A stretch of DNA of 49,648 bases from Bacteroidales bacterium (GTDB lineage Bacteria; Bacteroidota; Bacteroidia; Bacteroidales; ML635J-15), in assembly GCA_028686735.1 (NCBI GenBank), contig JAQUBO010000006.1, positions 1-49,648 on the forward strand, written 5' to 3'. The notes beneath the pieces are model-generated. The model was not told where the DNA came from. It saw nothing but the letters and a program-made list of their open reading frames with translations, and made no database searches. The translations under genes and the position numbers were made by a program. This document shows positions 11,198-24,700 of the stretch, one piece after another (positions within the stretch are counted from its first letter, which is position 1; each line of letters opens with the position of its first letter).

Positions 11198-11755
11198 TTA
11201 AAATTCTACTGATAGTAAACTTTGAACAATCACAGGGCGAAGCAGCATATCAAAACCTGCAGGATAATTTGCTTGTAAGAAAATCATTTGTTTTTCATCA
11301 CCTGTTACAAACATTATTCTGATTATATCAACTTTATCAACAACAAAACCATAGAAATAAAATTTTGCTTGATAACCTGCCAATGTTTTTGTTTCCTCAA
11401 AGCCCAAGAATTTTGCATTATCTACAGCACTAAAAGCAGAGTCTGCAACATTTTCATAAAATCCAATATACGGAACATCTTTATACTCAAACCCAACAAT
11501 ACTTGCGGCTGTTCCAGTATTTAAAAATCCGGAAACCTCATCTGAACTAAACTCCATGAAATGTTTTGGCGGTCTTATTGTGATATTAGTATTTTTAAAC
11601 CCTTGATACTCTTTAGATAAATCCATATCTCTGTACACAGATGCATCTGTTGTATCAACTATTACAACCGAATCTTGAACATTTTGAGAAAAAGCTATAA
11701 CACAAAAACATTGTGCGATAATAAGGATAAAGATTTTTTTCAACGAACAATTCAT
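11198..11755 (-). CDS. Secreted hypothetical protein
   Basis: 185 aa with signal peptide (KKIFILIIAQCFCVIAFSQ); first gene of the apparent operon. Confidence 0.75.
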   Translation of the reverse strand: MNCSLKKIFILIIAQCFCVIAFSQNVQDSVVIVDTTDASVYRDMDLSKEYQGFKNTNITIRPPKHFMEFSSDEVSGFLNTGTAASIVGFEYKDVPYIGFYENVADSAFSAVDNAKFLGFEETKTLAGYQAKFYFYGFVVDKVDIIRIMFVTGDEKQMIFLQANYPAGFDMLLRPVIVQSLLSVEF

Positions 11756-11936
11756 ATAAGTGACTTTTAATTATTTACAAAAATACGTAAAAACGAATAA
11801 AAATTCCAATAAAGAAGAATTTTATTTTCACAAAAAACAACTAAGTTGCGATTTTATTACATATGTTATTATTTCGTAAATTAGTATTTAACTACTACAC
11901 AGTCTCTTAAAACCGAATAAAAACTTTTTATTATGA

Positions 11937-12236
11937 CTAGTCTTGATAAGTACATGACAAAAATTTAACAATATCTATTTCTGTTTGATATTTCACAATC
12001 TGCTTTTCTCGTTACTGCCACAATTTGGTTTACGACCACAATCTGGTTTTCGAGTTCGACCACAATCTGATTTTCGAGTTACTCGAAAACCAATACTTGT
12101 GAGCAAAAGAAAACATTTAACGTGCTGAATGGCAAGACTTTTAGCATTGCTTATTTTATTAATGATAAATTGTTAATAAGTGCTTAGTTTATAATTGATT
12201 AATAATTTTTGTCATGTACTAAGCTAGTCTTGATAA
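11937..12236. mobile_element. Short non-coding insertion-like element with inverted ends and a 13-bp flanking direct repeat
   Basis: AGTACATGACAAAAATT (11949-11965) is the exact inverse of AATTTTTGTCATGTACT (12204-12220); flanked by direct repeat CTAGTCTTGATAA at 11937-11949 and 12224-12236. Confidence 0.6.
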
Positions 12237-12628
12237 AAACAATAAAATGAATACTCAATATTTTACCTAAATTATTTATCATGGCTGTGCAATTAAAGAA
12301 ACTTTCATTTATGAATCTATTAAATTTTATCGCCCAATATCTAGATGAGGTCTCATGAAAGACTAATGTTTTTTTACTTTCCATGTTCCAATTTTGTGGT
12401 CTTGTTTTGTGATCTTTACTGACGTTTACATTGCCTCCATTACTAATAGAAATAAAATTGAATTTCTTTGTCGGCAATGTAAAGTCAAAATTCTACTGCA
12501 AATTTAAGGCTAATCTTTAAATCAGGGAATTTCAGCCAGAATACTTGCAGAGCTATCTCAATGAATTTAGGTATAACATTGAGCAATCATTAAATAATAG
12601 TATAATTTTAAAAATGTATTTACAAAAA

Positions 12629-12653
12629 AAGACGGGGCTTAAAGCCCCGTCTT
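12629..12653 (-). terminator. Rho-independent terminator of the OmpA/PorP/adhesin operon
   Basis: Perfect 12-bp stem AAGACGGGGCTT/AAGCCCCGTCTT followed by a T run on the minus strand, just downstream of the 12678-14702 CDS. Confidence 0.85.
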
Positions 12654-12677
12654 AAAAGGAAAAAAACACTGAAAATC

Positions 12678-14702
12678 TTAATCTTCTGTACTATATATAA
12701 CAGGCTGTTCTTTACTAAAACCAGTAACTTTAAATTCTGTACGGCGATTCATCTGGTGTTCTTCGTCAGAGCATTTTACACCATTAGAACACTTATTTAC
12801 TAAAGCAGTCTCGCCATATCCTTTTGCAGTTATTCTGTTTTTATCAATGTCATGTTCGATAATATACTGAACTGCAGACTCTGCTCTCTTTTGCGAAAGT
12901 GATTTATTGTAAGAATCAGATCCTCGTGAGTCCGTATGAGAACCTAACTCGATAATAATAGAAGGATTCTCGACAAGTAAATCAACAATCTTATCTAACT
13001 CGATCGCTGCATCGGGTCTTATATCCCATTTATCGAAGTCATAATAAATATTTTCGATAACAATTGCTTTATTAATAACAATCTTTTCTAAAATTAATTG
13101 TGCGTAAACTGTATCATTCATCGTTTCACAAACGGTTTCAAAATCATAGGCCTGAGTAAAATAACCTTCTTTAATTCCATTGACAACATATTTAGCATCA
13201 CAATCCACAGTGGTCATATATAATCCAGGAGATGACTCCTCAATCGAAATTGAATTAATTTCTTCATTAATATGATAATGCACATCAACATCAGCTAAAG
13301 CTACAATGGTTTCATCGTCCATTCTTTCATAAGTATTTACAACAAGTATCAACTCTGTAGGAACAGGAGGAGGTGGAGGCGAATAAATAAAACTATAAAT
13401 ATCATCACTGCCTAAGCCTCCATAACGATTTGACGAAAAGTAGCCAATACTATCCGTTTCAAGAACATAAATTGAAAAATCGTCTTTCGGTGAATTTAAT
13501 GGATACTTTAAATTTTCGGGTTTTGACCATTTGTTTTTATTTCCTGTTGACTTAAATAAATCTAAACCGCCCATCCCTGCATGACCATCACTTGAAAAAT
13601 ACAGTATTCCGTTTCTATCAACAAAGGGAAAAACTTCTTTACCGTCAGTATTTATTTTATCACCAGCATTTTGTGGGGCTCCCCAAGAACCATCACTATT
13701 TTTTTCACTATAATAAATGTCTGTCTCACCAAAACCTCCAGGCATATCCGAAACAAAATACAATATTTTTCCATCTGGCGACAATGCTGGATGACCTGTT
13801 GAATAGAGTTCTGCATTATTATTCTCAAAAGGAGTTATTTTATCCCATTTCCCATCAATAAGTTCCGCTGAATATATCTCAAGTCTATTAGTATAAATAT
13901 CACTTTCATAATCATTAAACCAACTTGTTGGATCTGGATTAGTTGTCTTTTGAGTCTGTTTAACAGTTTTAGTTCGTGTAAAATATATTTTATTATTGTT
14001 TTCAGCAAAAACCCCTGGTCCATTATGAAATTGGTCGTTAATTTCTTTAATAAAATTGATTTCTTCAACATCAGATTGCTTCATTTTAACTTCATACAAT
14101 TTTAAATATGGATTTCCTGTCCAGCCATAAACATTATTATTTATAGGAGGCATACTTTCCGAAGTTCTATCCGACGTAATGTAAAAGTCCTCTTCAAAAG
14201 CAATTAGACCAAAATCTGATTTGTCGGAATTAAATTTCTCTTCGTTTTTGACAATAAAGTGTTCAGGTTCGTTTGTCCAGGAAATTGCTTTTTTTGAAGA
14301 TTGTATCTTTTTATCAACAATTTTACTTTCAGATGGAACTAAAGTTTTATACTTCTCATATTGAATATTTGCATCTGAGTATCGACCTTCCGATTTAAGT
14401 AAATCAGCATAAATCATAATATCTTCAGCTTTTACATCAGAAGTATTTACAAGTTTTTCCATCCACTTGACAGCAGACTTTGTATCATTAACCTGCATAT
14501 AACAATATGTTACATTCCGAATTTCTTTTGAAGTAGCCGGATGCTTTTCAAAACGCTGTTGATATGTTTCAATAGCTTTAAAATACTCATACTTTTGCAT
14601 TTGTTCTTCGGCCTTTGCATTAGACTGTGCATTTACACCATTTACTGTAAAAATAAACAGTAAAGGAAGAAACATTTTAAATATTGTATAATTTGTTTTC
14701 AT
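12678..14702 (-). CDS. OmpA-family protein with TPR and PD40 repeats
   Basis: HPALSPDGKILYFVSDMPGGFGETDIYYSE (PD40); IENIYYDFDKWDIRPDAAIELDKIVDLL...SHTDSRGSDSYNKSLSQKRAESAVQYII...NRRTEFKVTG (OmpA). Confidence 0.93.
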   Translation of the reverse strand: MKTNYTIFKMFLPLLFIFTVNGVNAQSNAKAEEQMQKYEYFKAIETYQQRFEKHPATSKEIRNVTYCYMQVNDTKSAVKWMEKLVNTSDVKAEDIMIYADLLKSEGRYSDANIQYEKYKTLVPSESKIVDKKIQSSKKAISWTNEPEHFIVKNEEKFNSDKSDFGLIAFEEDFYITSDRTSESMPPINNNVYGWTGNPYLKLYEVKMKQSDVEEINFIKEINDQFHNGPGVFAENNNKIYFTRTKTVKQTQKTTNPDPTSWFNDYESDIYTNRLEIYSAELIDGKWDKITPFENNNAELYSTGHPALSPDGKILYFVSDMPGGFGETDIYYSEKNSDGSWGAPQNAGDKINTDGKEVFPFVDRNGILYFSSDGHAGMGGLDLFKSTGNKNKWSKPENLKYPLNSPKDDFSIYVLETDSIGYFSSNRYGGLGSDDIYSFIYSPPPPPVPTELILVVNTYERMDDETIVALADVDVHYHINEEINSISIEESSPGLYMTTVDCDAKYVVNGIKEGYFTQAYDFETVCETMNDTVYAQLILEKIVINKAIVIENIYYDFDKWDIRPDAAIELDKIVDLLVENPSIIIELGSHTDSRGSDSYNKSLSQKRAESAVQYIIEHDIDKNRITAKGYGETALVNKCSNGVKCSDEEHQMNRRTEFKVTGFSKEQPVIYSTED

Positions 14703-14788
14703 AATTCTTTTGTTTTTGTTGCGGTGCCTTCGATTTCGCTCAGTTACCCAATATTCATTTAATGAAAAATCTCTAAAATAGTAATTCG

Positions 14789-15742
14789 TTAAAAATATCT
14801 CGGTGTTTTCATCCTAGTATCGCGTTTTCTTGGTAAAGTATAATCTAGCATTATTTCATGACCAGAAAAACCACTTAAAGCAGTTAAACTATGAGTATAT
14901 GCATATCCAATTACAAGACTTGGATTTATATTCCATTCTGTCATAAACACAATAGCATCTCTTAATTTAAGACTATTATCAAGACTCTCACTAGCTAGCA
15001 AATCGGCACCAAATCTATAAGTTGCACCTAACCAGAATGTTTCTTTAAATAAGACATAAGTACTAACATCAAAATTTGTCAAAGCTTTAAAGTCTTCTCT
15101 AATAAGAAAACTAGGCTTTAACTTAATATCTTTACCAAGATCAAAAACATAACCAGCTGTAAAATAATAATGTCTTTGTTGAGCAACAGCGTAACCATCA
15201 GGAGCTTGAATTAAATCTCCCAATAAATCGGTAGAAGATAATCCTGCATAAAACCTATCTGAGTAAAGAAACAATCCAAACTTAGGGTCAATACGGAGTG
15301 AGTTTACCCTAGTTACTGGAACAGCTGCGTCGTCAATAGTTTCAGAGTTGAGTTTTGTTCCATCTAAAGTAAAATAACTAATACCTGCTGCTAAACCCAT
15401 AGAAAGTTTAAACTTATCATTCAATTTTAAAATGTAAGAGTAAGATCCATACAAAGATTGCTGGTACTGTGCTCCTATTTTATCATTAATAAATTGTAAA
15501 CCTAATCCCATAGATTCTGATAATGCTCCTTCTATACTAATCATTTGAGTTGAGGGTGCTCCGTCAAGACCTGTCCACTGCGAGGTGTAAACTGAGTTTA
15601 TACTTGTCCATTGTTTTGTTCCTGCATACGCAGGATTTATTGTCATTGGATTAAAAATGTATTGGTTAAATACAGAGCTTTGCTGAGCAAAACCCTGTAT
15701 TGTTAATAATACTAAAACCACTAATATATATTTACTTTTCAT
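14789..15742 (-). CDS. PorP/SprF-family type IX secretion system membrane protein
   Basis: SVFNQYIFNPMTINPAYAGTKQWTSINSVYTSQWTGLDGAPSTQMISIEGAL. Confidence 0.93.
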   Translation of the reverse strand: MKSKYILVVLVLLTIQGFAQQSSVFNQYIFNPMTINPAYAGTKQWTSINSVYTSQWTGLDGAPSTQMISIEGALSESMGLGLQFINDKIGAQYQQSLYGSYSYILKLNDKFKLSMGLAAGISYFTLDGTKLNSETIDDAAVPVTRVNSLRIDPKFGLFLYSDRFYAGLSSTDLLGDLIQAPDGYAVAQQRHYYFTAGYVFDLGKDIKLKPSFLIREDFKALTNFDVSTYVLFKETFWLGATYRFGADLLASESLDNSLKLRDAIVFMTEWNINPSLVIGYAYTHSLTALSGFSGHEIMLDYTLPRKRDTRMKTPRYF

Positions 15743-15771
15743 TTTGTTAATTGTTTTAAGTTAAACCTGAC

Positions 15772-18700
15772 TTATCTTAATATTGTTATGTATCCATCTA
15801 TTGTTTTCATCTCATCACACATTCTTACATTTAAAATGTAGAAATAAGTTCCTTCACTTAAATTACTACCATCCCATGTATTATTATAAGAAGACTTAGT
15901 GTAAACTTCGTTACCCCATCTGTTTAGAACAACAAGTTTGTTTTCACGGAACAGCTCAATGTTTTTAATTGTAAAGAGATCGTTTTGCCCATCATTATTT
16001 GGAGTAAACACATTATGAACTTCAGGCAGCTCAGAAATCTGCTCTGTATCTATTATTATTTCATAAGTTACTTCACAACCTTTAAGGTCTGTAACAGTAA
16101 CAGTATGAGTACCAGCATTTAATCCAGTTACTATACTCTGATTAGAGCCATCTCCCCAAATATAGTCATAAGGAGCAAACCCACCAATAACTTCAATTTC
16201 TACTTCTCCATTATTGTTTCCATTACAGTCAGCATTAGTTTTAGAAATTAGTTCAAATTCAATAGGCTCGCTTGCAATAATGTTTACTTCTGTTTCGGCG
16301 GGACAACCATGCGAATCTCTAATTGTGATTACATTGTTACCTGAAGCAAGATTGTTTAAGATACTATCATAATATACCTCATCGCCATTTACGGTAAAGA
16401 TGTAAGGAGCATCACCGCCTGAGATATCCATCTCAACAACAGCATCATTCATTCCATAACAATTATTATGATTTATAACGGTCGCTGTTGCCTCAAGTGT
16501 ATTTAAACTCTCAACTGGAACTTCAATCACAGGACTTACACAATTATTTGCATCAATAGCAACAATAAATAGTGATGTTTCATTAGTTAAGTCTGCGAAA
16601 CTACTTGTTTCGTGATAAGTTGCACCTCCATCAATTGAATAATTAAAAGGTTCTGTACCACCAGTAGCACTCAGGTTTATGCCAACAATTCCAGTTTCAC
16701 AATAAGAATTATAAGTTAAACTAAACGCTTCTGGCGAGCCTATTGTGGCTTCAACAATCTGATAACAACCGTTTTCGTCAGTTACCATTATTGTATATTC
16801 TCCTGCTGTCAGATTTTCAAACACATTTGAGATTTGAGATTCACCACCATTAAGGCTATATAAATATTCGCCAGTTCCACCAGTTGCATTAACATTTAAT
16901 GTCGCATCATCTGCACCAAAACAAGTTACCATATCATCTCCGCTTACACTTGCGTTTATTGCAGATGGATTAGTTATTGTTTGTTCTTCAGTAATTACAG
17001 AACATCCATTCTCGTCCACTACCTCAACAGTATAAACACCTGCTGAAAGGTTTTCAAAAATGTTTGATGATTGAGAAATTTCACCGTTTAAAATATAAGT
17101 ATATTCGCCAGTTCCACCAGTTGCACTAACTGTAAGTGTTGCATCGTTTGCATCAAAACAAGATACTTGTATGTCTGCACTTGCAGTTGCCTCAAGTTGT
17201 TCTGGATTAGCAATAATTACAGCGTCAGCTACTACTGAACATCCATTTTCATCAACAACTTCAACTGTATATGTATCAGCAGGTAAGCCTGTAAATATGT
17301 TTGATGATTGTGCTAAACCACCATTTAAGCTATAAGTCAAATCTCCATAAGCACCTGTAACTGTTACAGTAATTTCACCATCAGATACATCTGAACATGT
17401 AACTTGAGATGAGGCACTTATATCAATCTCTAGAGTTGAAATACTTACCAATTGCTCACATTGTGATTCATTTCCATTTACATCAATAACCGTCCATGTA
17501 ACTGTTGTTGTTTCTCCGATTGGAAATACAGCTGGTGCATCATTAGATATATCAGCGATTCCACAATTATCAGAAACAACTGGAGCTATAAGTTCAATTA
17601 CATTAGAACAACTTGAAATGTCGTCTGGACATATTATCTCAGGTATTTGATTATCTGTTACTGTTACTAATTGCTCACATGTTGCAATATTACCAGAAGC
17701 ATCTTCTACTGTCCAAGTTACTGTAGTTGTTCCGATTGGGAATACCGCTGGAGCATCATTTGTTACACTTGCAACAGTACAATTATCATCAGTTGTTGGT
17801 GTTCCTAAAACAACACCACTTGCTGTACATTCGTCAACATCTGTATTTACTGCTACATCGACTGGACAAGTTATTGTCGGTAATTCAACATCTGTTACTG
17901 TTACTAATTGCTCACATGTTGCAATATTACCAGAAGCATCTTCTACTGTCCATGTTACTGTAGTTGTTCCGATTGGGAATACCGCTGGAGCATCATTTGT
18001 TACACTTGCAACAGTACAATTATCATCGGTTGTTGGTGTTCCTAAAACAACACCACTTGCTGTACATTCGTCAACATCTGTATTTACAGCTACATCGACT
18101 GGACAAGTTATTGTCGGTAATTCAACATCTGTTACTGTTACTAATTGCTCACATGTTGCAATATTACCAGAAGCATCTTCTACTGTCCATGTTACTGTAG
18201 TTATTCCGATTGGAAATACCGCTGGAGCATCATTTGTTACACTTGCAACAGTACAATTATCATCGGTTGTTGGTGTTCCTAAAACAACACCACTTGCTGT
18301 ACATTCGTCAACATCTGTATTTACTGCTACATCGACTGGACAAGTTATTGTCGGTAATTCAACATCTGTTACTGTTACTAATTGCTCACATGTTGCAATA
18401 TTACCAGAAGCATCTTCTACTGTCCATGTTACTGTAGTTGTTCCGATTGGAAATACCGCTGGAGCATCATTTGTTACACTTGCAACAGTACAATTATCAT
18501 CAGTTGTTGGTGTTCCTAAAACAACACCACTTGCTGTACATTCGTCTGCATCAGTATTTACAGAAACATCTGTAGGACAAGTTATTGTTGGTAATTCAAC
18601 ATCTGTAACAACAACAAGTTGATTACAAGTTGCGAAGTTTCCACTATAATCAGTAACAGTCCAAGTAATAGTTGTTGTACCCAAAGGATATGGGTCGGAT

Positions 18701-21700
18701 AATGCTAGCATATCATCTCTTACGCCAATTACAGTATTCACACCACAATTATCATTAACTGTTGGAGTGCCAATAACAACACCTGTTGCTTCACAAGAAC
18801 CAGCATCGCTATTTACGGCAACATCAGCTGGACAAGTTATTGTTGGATCCTCAGAATCTAAAACAGTAACTATAATATCAGCAGCATCACAATTTAAAGG
18901 ATTGATTACTTCACAAATCTGATATGATAAATTGTATGTTCCAACTGCTAAACCAGCAGGGATATTCAAATCTCCGTTGGCTGAAATTGTAACACCTGTT
19001 ATGCCACCATCATTTGTTATTGTAATAGTTACATCATTAAAATCAACTGGTATAGCATCAAGTAAGTCGTTAGAAAGAACATTTCCAGCAATTCCGCCAA
19101 GTTCGCAATCAACAGGAGTAGATGTAAAATCGTCATCAACTGCACCAATACCTGTTGCGAGTACTGTAACAAACACTTGAGCATCATCACAATTGCCAGG
19201 ATTTAAGACTTCACAGATTTGATAAGTTAAATAGTAAGTACCTGCAGGAGTTCCTGGAAGAACATCAACAGTACCATCAGGATTAAGAACTAAGTATCCG
19301 TTAGCTTCAGGAATTGTTTCTGTCAAACTTACTTCCGTCGGATTAACGGGATTTCCATTCAATAAATCATTATCAAATACAACCACAACAGCGGTTTCGC
19401 CTGCAAATCCATTAATATTATTAGCATAATCATCATTTGCAATTATTGTAGCTGCACTCACTGTGATAATAACATCAGCATCATCACAATTAGTAGGGTT
19501 TAAAACTTCACAGATTTGATAAGTCAAAGTATAAGTTCCCTCTGGTGTTCCAGGAGCTAAATCTACGCTTCCATCAGGATTTAAAGTAAGATATCCATTA
19601 GGTTCTGGAACAGTTTCGGTTAAAATTACTTGACTAGGAATAACAGGATCTCCATTTAACAAGTCATTGTCAAACACGTTAAGGATTCCATTTTGTCCAG
19701 TATATCCATTTACATTATTTCCAGTATCATCATTTGCAATAATAGGAGTTGCTGCAACGGTTACAGTTACAATTGCATCATCACAATTAGTGGGATTTAA
19801 AACCTCACAAATCTGATAAGTTAAAGTATAAGTACCCTCAGGTGTTCCTGGAGCTACGTCCACTGTTCCGTCAGGATTTAAAGTAAGATTTCCAGTAGGA
19901 TCGGCTACAGTTTCTGTTAAATTAACGTCTGCAGGATTAACTGGACTGCCACTTAACAAGTCGTTATCAAACACATTGACAACAGCTGTTTCACCAGCAT
20001 AACCATTTACATCATAAGCAAAATCATCGTTTGCGATAATCGAAGCCGCTGCAACAGTAATTGTTACAATTGCATCATCACAATTAGTGGGATTTAAAAC
20101 CTCACAAATCTGATAAGTTAAAGTATAAGTTCCTTCTGGTGTTCCAGGAGCTACGTCCACTGTTCCATCAGGATTTAAAATAAGATACCCGTTTGGTTCA
20201 GCAACTGTTTCTGTAAGAATTACTTCTGCTGGGTCAACAGGATTTCCGTTTAACAAATCGTTGTCAAATACATTTAAAATAGCATTTGCTCCTGTATTTC
20301 CATCAATACCACCAGCTGTATCGTCATTTGCAATAATTGCAGGAGCTTCAACTGTAATAGTAACAATCGCATCATCACAATTTGTTGGATTTGCAATTTC
20401 ACAGATTTGATAAGTCAATGTATAAGTTCCCTCTGGTGTTCCAGAAGCAATATCTACACTGCCATCAGCATTAAGCGTTAAATTCCCTGTTGGATCAGCA
20501 AGCGTTTCAGTCAGAATTAAATCTGCAGGAATTACTGCTAGACCGTTTAACAAGTCATTTCCAAAAACATTAAGAATATTTACTGCTCCAAGGTAACCAT
20601 TTATAGGTCCGCCATTATCATCATTTGCAATAATAACATTAACTGGATTAGTAATTTCGTCATCTTCGTTGTTATTTGTATCAGGATCATACTGGTCTAA
20701 ATCAGTGATTGTTGAAATATTTAAATAGTCAACACCTACACCTGGCAAATTAACAGTCGCCGTAATATCTAGCACTACAGTTCCTGGGAAAGGTATATTT
20801 GCAATATTCCATATTCCAGTAATATTATCATAAGTACCCGACAATGTGTTGTGCGAAACATAAGTATAACCATTAGGCAACAAGTCTGTAACTTCCACAT
20901 TATCAGCAGCAGTAGGTCCATAATTTGTTACTGTTAAAGTAAACACCACATCATCGCCTACATAAGGAGTACTATTATCAACAGTTTTCACTATCCCCAA
21001 ATTAGCTTGTGAGCGAATTGGAGTAATAACTGTTGAAATATTATTTGTAAGGTCTGGGTCAGTTATACCATCAGTATTTGTAATTGTCCCTATATTAGCT
21101 ATAGTACCACTTGCATTGTCTTCAACTACACCTCTAAGTATAATTAAACATCTTCCTCCTGCTGGTATTGTACCTTGATTTCCTGAACCTGTCCATGGCC
21201 CATAATTTGCTTGACATCTTGAAGCTATAAAGCTCGAAACACCAGTTGGCAGCATATCTGTAATTTCAGCATTTGTAACATCACTAGGTCCATGGTTTGT
21301 ATAAACTAAAATATAATAAATTGAATCTCCAGCTGTAATTTCCAGAGGGCTTATCATAAGTGAATATGGGTCTCCGTATAGTTGAGTGGAGTCAATTGGA
21401 ATAATAGCAGGGTCAATTTGGATTTTAACAATTTCTAGGTCAGATACAACATTAACCGGCGTAACAATTGTTGATGTGTTATTTGTATTATCTGGGTCAG
21501 GAGTATCAGCCTCAACGACAGCAGAATTTGTAATGTTAGCTGTAACATTACTACGCACAGTTCCCCTAATTGCTAGTTGGAATGTTGCAAGTGGGGTCAT
21601 TGTGCCAATATGATACTCATTTATCCAAGGCAACCAAGTTGCTCCACCATCATCAGAATACTCAACATTAGTTAAAATAGATAAATTTATTACATCATGA

Positions 21701-24700
21701 ATATTTACACCAAGGGCATCAAAAGTATTACTGTTATTTGTTACATCAATTGTATATTCAATTAGCTCACCAGCCACAACAGATGCTGGGCCAGTTTTTA
21801 TTATTGAAACGTCAGCTTCTTCATTTAATGGAGTTAATATAGTTTCTTCATTATTAGTAATATCTGGATCTGAAACATCAGAGGTAACAGAAGCTGTATT
21901 TGGTATTGGATCAACATTTGGAGCAGGGCTCATGTCAATTATTGTTCCTCTTATTCTAATAGAAGAGCTTGCACCATCGGCTAAAGTACCGATATTCAAA
22001 CTACCCGTCCAAGGGCTCAACCATGTGCCTCCGCCATCAATTGAATATTCTACACTAGAAATAACTGCTGGGTCAATTACATCAGTAATAATTACATTAG
22101 TTGCATCACTAGGTCCGTAGTTAGTTATTGTAATTTGATAAACTATCTGACTTCCAATTGTTACAGATGAACCAATCGTTTGTTTTTTTAGATTTAAGTC
22201 TGCTGATTGCACAATAGTAGTAATAAGCGTAGATTCATTGTTTGTCAAATCTGGATCAAAAGTATCTGAACTATAAATTGTACCAGTATTTGTTAATGTT
22301 CCAGTTGTATTTGGATCAACATCACCACGAATAAGGATATTATTTACTCCAGGAAAGTCAAAATCTGCCAACATTCTTGTACCACCCCATGAGAACCATG
22401 AATTACCAAAATTCAATGAATATTCTGGATTAGTAATACCAGTAGGGAGCATATCTGTAATCAGAGCGTTAATTGAATGATCAGGTCCATTATTAAGCAC
22501 TTGAAGGAAATAATAAATTTTTGTTCCTGCAGTAATAACAGACGGAGCCACTGTAATGAGTCCTGCGGGACTTCCAATAGGAAGATTTGAAGGATTGATT
22601 TGAGATTTTGCAATTGAAACATCAGATGTTTTAATAATTTCTATTGTAACAACAGCCTCATCACAATTTGTTGGATTTAAAACTTCACAAATTTGATATG
22701 TTAAAGTGTAAGTTCCACCAGGAGTATTTGGAGCAACATCAACAGAACCATCAGGATTTAAAGTAAGAGTTCCTGTTGGATCAGGAGTAATTTCTGTAAG
22801 TATAACTTCAGCCGGATTAACAGGGTTACCATTTAATAAATCATTATCAAATACATTAAGCACATCTGTTTGGCCAGTTGTTCCATTAATACCAGTTGCA
22901 GAATCGTCGATTGCATCAATAATTGGAGCTTCAACAGTAATAGTAACAGTTGCTTGGTCGCAATTTGTTGGATTAGCAATTTCACATATTTCATAAACAA
23001 GATAATATGTCCCAGCTGGAGTTCCAGGAGCAACAACCACATCAGTTCCTACTAAAGTAATATTTGGATCTGTTGAGCTAATAAATCCAAGATTAACATC
23101 TAAAGGATCTACTGGCAACCCATTTAAAAGGTCATTAACCAAAACATTTGTAACAGCAATACCGCCGTCATATCCGTTAATTGTACCACTATCATCAACA
23201 GCAATAATTTCCAAAGCATTATTTACAGTAATTTGTGTTGTAACAGAACAACCAAAGCTATCAAAAACAGTAATATTATAAGTTCCAGCACTTAATCCGC
23301 TAAAAACATTTGAAGCTTGAGGAGTTCCACCATCAATAGAATAAGTATATCCAGGAGTACCGCCACTTGCAGCAACAGTTATCTCGCCATCATTACCATT
23401 AAAACTACTAATCTCAGCAGTTACAGATAAACCTACCACTAATTCTGGTAATACAGTTACCTCTACATTCGCACAAGAAGAAATTCCACAAGAATTTTCC
23501 CAAGCTGCATAGTATGTTGTTGTTACAGTTGGAGAAGCAATACTTAAATTATTTCCTGTTCCGATAAGTGTACCACCACAAGAACCAGAGTACCAATTTA
23601 GAACATCTCCTGAACCGCCTGTTGCGGTTAGAACGATATTCCCAGCATCATTAAAACAAACGCTACTGTTATCGGATACTGCCAAAGTTGGAGCAACTGG
23701 TAATGGATTAACAACAACCTCGATAGGAATTGCGTTAGAGCTAATACATGAACCACCCAATCCTTCAGAAACATAGTACGTAAACGTTCCTGCAGCAGCA
23801 GTAGAAGGAGTAATTGATAATTGTGGCGTACCACCGAGTGTTGAATAATAATATAAAGTATATGAAGGGTCGCTTGCCGTTGCTGTTAGAGGATTTGCAA
23901 CTTCATTTTGACAATATTCAACCGGACTAGTTGCCGTTGGACTTGTTATCAAATCAACAACCTCAATTGTAAACTCAAAATAACATGAAGATGCACCTGG
24001 AGGAACAGCATAATATGTGCTAACACCAAGTGTTGCAGGAAATGGATTAGTAATTGTATATTCTACAGAAGTTCCTGTTACAGGATATTCATTGTAAAAT
24101 CTTGAACCTGCAGGTAAATGTCCTGATATTTCTGTAATAGATATATTGGCACCTACATTACATTTTAAAAACTCAAGAACAGTTGGAGTAGCATCACAAT
24201 TTGCAGTTACATAAGAGTCTGCATCAATTGAAAACACATAAGGGACTAAAATAGGTTCTCCAATACAACCTCCAGACATTTGGTATCCTTGCATTGTTGG
24301 TTGATTAGTAAATGCTGTATTACTTATCTGTCCAACTCCACTCATATAACCATTAATAATTATTTCGGGATTACAATTAGTATTTGAAAGGATTACACAA
24401 TCTTCGGTAACTTTAATTTTGTAAGTTAATGTTCCAAGCAAATCATTTGCATCTGCGGGTAATGGCAATGTACCAATATCCCAAACAATAGAACCGTTTG
24501 CACCTAAAAAAGGATCAAAATAAACATTATTAGGTGTTGGTAAAGGAGTAAAAAATATTTGAGCAGAACTACTCACATAGTTTGAAGCATAAGGTATCGG
24601 CACTATTACTTTAGAGTTATCAATTGGTTCTGTTCCTTTATTTTTAACATCTATTGTAATTTCAATTTCATTTCCTGGTTGAGCCACTAATGGGTTTCCT

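Noticed and set aside
12199-12477. 92-aa minus-strand ORF near the 13-bp-TSD element
   Set aside because: No family recognised; its C-terminus lies in the element end and flanking repeat; possibly a decayed gene, not supportable as a CDS.
17727-18437. Three plus-strand ORFs of 75-78 aa that look like a repeated gene family
   Set aside because: Antisense shadows of the 237-bp HYR tandem repeats in the 3375-aa CDS; low-complexity Leu/His-rich translations.
17654-18601. CRISPR array possibility for the regular repeats
   Set aside because: Units are 237 bp, contiguous and in frame, with no spacers.
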